Assembly (NCBI GenBank): GCA_964016875.1 | Contig: OZ024724.1 | Location: 14,178,501 to 14,242,500 of the forward strand | Origin: Fallopia convolvulus | Taxonomy: Eukaryota; Streptophyta; Magnoliopsida; Caryophyllales; Polygonaceae | Length of the DNA: 64,000 bases | Direction: 5' to 3' | Shown: positions 60,291-64,000 of the stretch, piece after piece | Layout of the letters: each line of letters opens with the position of its first letter | Position numbering within the stretch: position 1 is the first letter of the stretch | Notes under the pieces: model-generated | Databases searched by the model: none | What the model was told of the DNA's origin: nothing | Seen by the model: the letters and a program-made list of their open reading frames with translations, nothing else | Program-made: the position numbers and the translations under genes

Positions 60291-60522
60291 TTGTTCACAT
60301 TATCTCAGATTTGTTCATTGATATTACACATTTGTTCATCCAAAATTTGTTCATAGATATCAAGCATTTGTTCACAAATATCATGGATTTGTTCATACCT
60401 ATCACGCATTTGTTCATTGATATTACAAATTTGTTCATCTAAAATTTGTTCATATATATCATGCATTTGTTCACAAATATCACGGATTTGTTCATAGATA
60501 TCACACATGTGTTCATTGATAT
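60291..60522. repeat. array of the octamer TTGTTCAT left of the MULE transposase
   Basis: Eleven to twelve copies of ttgttcat or ttgttcac spaced about 14-21 bp apart, separated by gatatcac/gatattac-like spacers. The array lies directly before the transposase frame. Confidence 0.9.
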
Positions 60523-63308
60523 CACTTGTACGTGTAGTGGATACTGATGTGTATTCTCATGTTTCTTTTCCCTATAATGAAGGAAAAATAGAAGATAAAA
60601 AGGAATTAAAGATTGTGATCTCGCCTGGAAACACACATTACTACATATCATTTTGTGATGACAACTTAAGACCTAAAGAGGGGATGGTGTTTAGAACCTG
60701 GGAACAAGGTGTAAATTTCTACAAAGCATACGAAGATGCATGTGGTTTCCAAGCACGTGATGGCACCATTACAAAGTCTTCGGATGGAACTAACACTACA
60801 GTTTGGAAATACATGTTCTGTAATCGGGTAGGATTTAAAAACTCAACTCAAAAAGAAGAAGAAAAACCTCAACATACTGCATCTAGTAAAGAAGAAGACA
60901 AAAAAGATGAAGAAGAGAATGATGAAGAAGATGATGAAGAGAATCATGAAGAAGAAGGACAATAAGGAAAAGTGAAAAAGCGAAAAAGAGTAACCAAAAG
61001 GTGTGGTTGCATTGCTAAACTGGCTATGAGACTTTCTGGAAGAAACGGATATATTGTTAAGAAATTTAAAGAGCGTCACACCCATGTTATGTTTGAAGAT
61101 GGGAAAAAACACTTTGCAAAGAGCAATAGAAAACTGACCTCCTTCCATGAAGATTTCATCATGAATTGCATCCGAGCAAACGTTGGTACAAACAAGTCAT
61201 ACAAGGAGTTTGTTGGTTCATATGCAAAAATTGGTGCAACTATAATTGATTTCAAGAATTTTAAAAGAGATCTGAACTCCTTCATGATTGGGTGTGATGC
61301 TCAAATGGTTATGACAACTTGTTCAAGAAAAAAGAAAGATGTGACACATTTTTCTTTGAATATGATGTTGATGAACAACATCAATTAACCAAATTATTCT
61401 GGTGTGATCCTATTGCAAGGAAGAACTTCTCATATTTTGGAGATTTGTCTCAACTGATGCAGCATACAAATCAAACAGGTATGAAAAAGACTTAATTTTG
61501 ATGAACAAATTGATTCTTTTAATGAACTAATCGTATGTGTTGATGAACAAAATTAATACTTGCCTTTAGGAATTTACAATGAACAAATTAATTCTTTTGA
61601 TGAACAAATCGTATATTTTGATGAACAAATCGTACATATTGATGAACAAGTCACATATATTGATGAACAAATTTAATTCTTTGCCTTCAGGTATGAAATG
61701 ATGTTTGTACCGTTCACAGGGGTTAACAACCAAAAGAGCATTACTTTTGCCTTTGGGTTGCTTCTAAAAGAAGATATCGAATCTTATGTCTGGCTATTTC
61801 AAAACTTCAAAGATGCAATGAGGGGGCATGAACCATTTGTCATTCTCACTGATCAAGATCCTATAGTAAGAGTTGCAGTAGAAAAAGTTTTTGACAAGGC
61901 TGTGCATCGTTTCTGCATGTGGCATATCATGTTCAAGGTACCGTCAAAGGTTACAAATCATGTGTATAACAATGATCAATTCAGAAGCAAGTTAAACAAG
62001 CTTGTTTGGAGCAATGAAATTAGTCGGGAAGAGTTTGAGGAAACTTGGCATTCCATAAGAGTCCATATATAGTAAACCCGGGCCAGATTCAGGCTTGAAC
62101 AGTTCACAAAATAAAGAATCGGAAACATCAGCATTTGCATTTGCATAGTAAGTTCAGATATGAAATATATATGATATGTATGTATATGTATATGGACTAA
62201 ATGTTTGACTCTGTGTGAAATAATTGATGATGGTTTATATTCACTGAGTATGTGACTCACGTAAATCGCAAAATAATTTTTCAGGTTCAGCTAGAATTTT
62301 TATGACATGTGTCTCTTTTAGAGGTCACATTCATACAGGTCGGCCGGCTGAAGCTCTAAGCAACCTTCTCCTCCTCATTTTGCATCATAGACATATATGA
62401 GTTGTAATATAAGTTTAGAGTGACAGATGTGTGTGCAACCTTTTATGGTTGATAATGTTTGCTATATGCTTATGCGGTTATCTTCATGATGCAATTTAAG
62501 AGTGCAATTGATTCACAAAGGCACAATAAGCAGAAGTTAGAATTTGAATCTTCAACAAGCTCCCCCACTCTAATGACACCATTGGATCTAGAGAAACATT
62601 GTGCATATGTTTACACCATAAACGTCTTGCTTCTGTATTTAAATGTGGTCCAAGCAATTTGGTCAAGGACGACAACATCCACGAGTATCACATCACTGAC
62701 AGTTTGGGAAGGTACATGTTGTGAAACATGAGCTTCAAAATGAAGAGTTCATTTGCTCGTGCAATAAGTTCATCAATATTGGGATTCCATTATGCCTTAT
62801 GTTTTTCGTATTCAAAAATATTGGTTTGAGGAAGGTGCCAACTAAATACATCAAGAATAGATGGACGAAGACATCAAATCTGACTCCTACTTTTGAGATA
62901 GAAGGTTCAACAGTTGAACAATGTGATGTGATGAATGAGAAGAAGTTGTTGATTGCTAATTTATTAGGCGAGGTACACTCTTGCATTAATGCCATACGGG
63001 ACAACACAGCACCTCAAAGAGCTGATATGTTTCTTGAAGGAAAAAAGGAAACATATCTGAGCTTATTGGGAGGGGAATCATCTACATCAACAAGGCAGAG
63101 TTCAATCCAAATATTCTTGAGAAACAAACCGAGTGTTATTGAGGTACACCCTCCTGAACGAGCAGTGACAAAGGTCAGGAAGAAAGAAGGACGTATTATG
63201 GGATGTAAAGAGAAGGAAATGAAAAAAGCAAACAAGGAGCAAAGGGCTTGTGCGAAATGCAAGAAGCTTGGACACAACAGCAGGACATGCACCTATGTTC
63301 CCAATTAG
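60507..63308 (+). pseudogene. FAR1/FRS-type MULE transposase, decayed
   Basis: Domains in order: FAR1 DNA-binding region (GMVFRTWEQGVNFYKAYEDA, CGFQARDG, VWKYMFCNRVGF), an acidic insert, TAA at 60963-60965, then CGCIAKLAMRL and KERHTHVMFEDGKKHF. After a frameshift near 61310 comes CDTFFFEYDVDEQHQLTKLF and WCDPIARKNFSYFGD. An intron-like gap (about 61481-61691) precedes the MULE core with MFVPFTGVNNQKSITFAFGL, ILTDQDPIVRVAVEKVF and HRFCMWHI. Sequence is lost at 62075-62490. It then resumes with FKSAIDSQRHNKQKLEFE and a SWIM finger (FICSCNKF, plus shifted codons), ending in a zinc knuckle, CAKCKKLGHNSRTC. Relatives are either MULE transposases or domesticated FHY3/FAR1 light-signalling regulators. 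The stops and the flanking octamer arrays favour a transposon. Confidence 0.8.
61500..61675. repeat. ATGAACAA octamers inside the transposase intron-like gap
   Basis: Seven copies of gatgaacaaat-type words, in the orientation opposite to the left array. The gap is bounded by a donor-like cag/gtatga at 61480 and an acceptor-like ttgccttcag at 61691. Confidence 0.85.
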
Positions 63309-63390
63309 ATCTCTCATTAATCATTGATTTCTGATACATAATTGTTGCATTAGGGTGAAAGGCATATCAATGAAAAAATTTCTGGTTTTG

Positions 63391-63682
63391 GATGAACAAT
63401 TAGCAGTTAGCAATGAACAAATTTACTATCTAATGAACAAAACCCTTTCGTTCTTCAATAAAATGTGTGAACAAAACCTAATGACACCATTGGATGAACA
63501 AAAAGCTAAGGTGTTGATGAACAAATCTAAGTTATGGATGAACAATTATAAGGTATTGATGAACAAATTATGAACACACATTCTCAATCGATGAACAATT
63601 CGAAGGTGTCGATGAACAAATCTAAGGTATCGATGAACAAATCTTAGGTATCGATGAACAAATCGAATGTATTAATGAACAA
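63391..63682. repeat. ATGAACAA array right of the MULE transposase
   Basis: About twelve copies of atgaacaa at intervals of about 15-25 bp with spacers such as atcgaaggtgtcg and atctaaggt. The octamer is the reverse complement of the left array's TTGTTCAT. Confidence 0.9.
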
Positions 63683-63689
63683 ATTACGA

Positions 63690-64000
63690 TAAATCATGTT
63701 TTCTGAATCAAAATGTCACTCTAACACAAAGAACCTATTCAATAACCATCATCCACATTCCACACTATATAAAAAGAAAAACCAAATGTCTGCAGCATTT
63801 AATCCATACAAAACCATAAACTGTATTTCTAAACACAAATCGTACAAAAAAAAAACCATTCCAAACTGTTTTCAACAAACACGTATCATTGTACATCACT
63901 TCTTATTCTTTCCCTTCCTTGTAAGAGGAGCAAGAGATGCGACTGTCGGTTTACGTGAGACAAATTATTGAACAAGCTTTTCAGCTATTGCCTTGTACTC
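63690..64000. other. right edge, no feature assigned
   Basis: AT-rich. A TATA-like cactatataaaaag occurs at 63763, and a short frame MSAAFNPYKTINCISK follows, but nothing recognisable. The right terminus of the MULE-like element is probably outside the window. Confidence 0.4.

Noticed and set aside
60305..60508. Minus-strand frame rich in DIYEQI and NINEQM repeats
   Set aside because: Repeat translation of the TTGTTCAT array, not a protein gene.
60291..60522. Possible CRISPR-like direct repeats
   Set aside because: The repeat is only eight bases with degenerate, related spacers, and a plant transposase lies beside it.
60507..63308. Functional FHY3/FAR1 regulator gene
   Set aside because: An in-frame stop, frameshifts near 61310 and 62700, a missing middle segment and flanking octamer arrays point to a decayed transposon.

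Overview
The window reads as nuclear DNA of a flowering plant, most likely a eudicot. It has short AT-rich introns with GT..AG borders, a multi-exon jacalin-type lectin gene, and a dense set of plant retrotransposons and transposons (Sirevirus-type Copia, Athila/Tat-like Ty3, CACTA, plant L1 LINEs, TRIM, Stowaway and a FAR1-type MULE). I cannot name the species. No tRNA, rRNA, CRISPR or bacterial-style operon was seen. Except for the lectin gene and one CACTA transposase, almost every open reading frame is a decayed mobile-element protein.

Layout. 1-3.2 kb: AT-rich flank with a 75-bp minisatellite of ten copies. 3.2-13.7 kb: a jacalin-related lectin gene on the + strand. A start exon coding only Met is followed by four jacalin domains, each made of two exons bounded by phase-0 introns, and by a tiny last exon. 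The locus grew by a segmental duplication: about 4.5-7.6 kb corresponds to about 8.8-12.8 kb. One duplicated domain has decayed. MITEs, a TRIM, a Stowaway and a Harbinger-like piece lie in the introns, and several of them can be checked against empty paralogous sites. 13.8-22.2 kb: a full-length L1-type LINE (- strand) with a 17-bp target-site duplication, itself interrupted by a 1.4-kb LTR-like insert.

22.7-59.5 kb: a nested transposon pile. The outer layer is an old Ty3/gypsy element on the - strand (gag near 58-59.5 kb, protease near 35 kb, RT near 23.5 kb). Into its pol region went an ORF1-bearing LINE (23.8-33.5 kb), which contains a 6.5-kb CACTA element with both a TNPD-like and a TNPA-like gene, and next to it a 5'-truncated LINE. 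Near the protease region of the same outer element sits a 22.6-kb Athila/Tat-like element. This contains a Sirevirus-like Copia element, which in turn contains a 3.3-kb CACTA element carrying fragments of host histidine-kinase and receptor-kinase genes, and a solo-LTR-like insert. 60-64 kb: a decayed FAR1/FRS-type MULE transposase flanked by arrays of the octamer TTGTTCAT on one side and its reverse complement ATGAACAA on the other.

How the parts relate. The lectin gene is the only plausible host gene. Its introns record duplication and transposition, and the LINE landed just beyond its 3' end. Everything from about 22.7 kb to 59.5 kb is explained by successive insertions whose order can be read from target-site duplications (CCAAT, GCC, GTT, GTGGTG and an 18-bp LINE duplication). 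All splice sites, domain calls and family names come from reading the sequence, with no database search.
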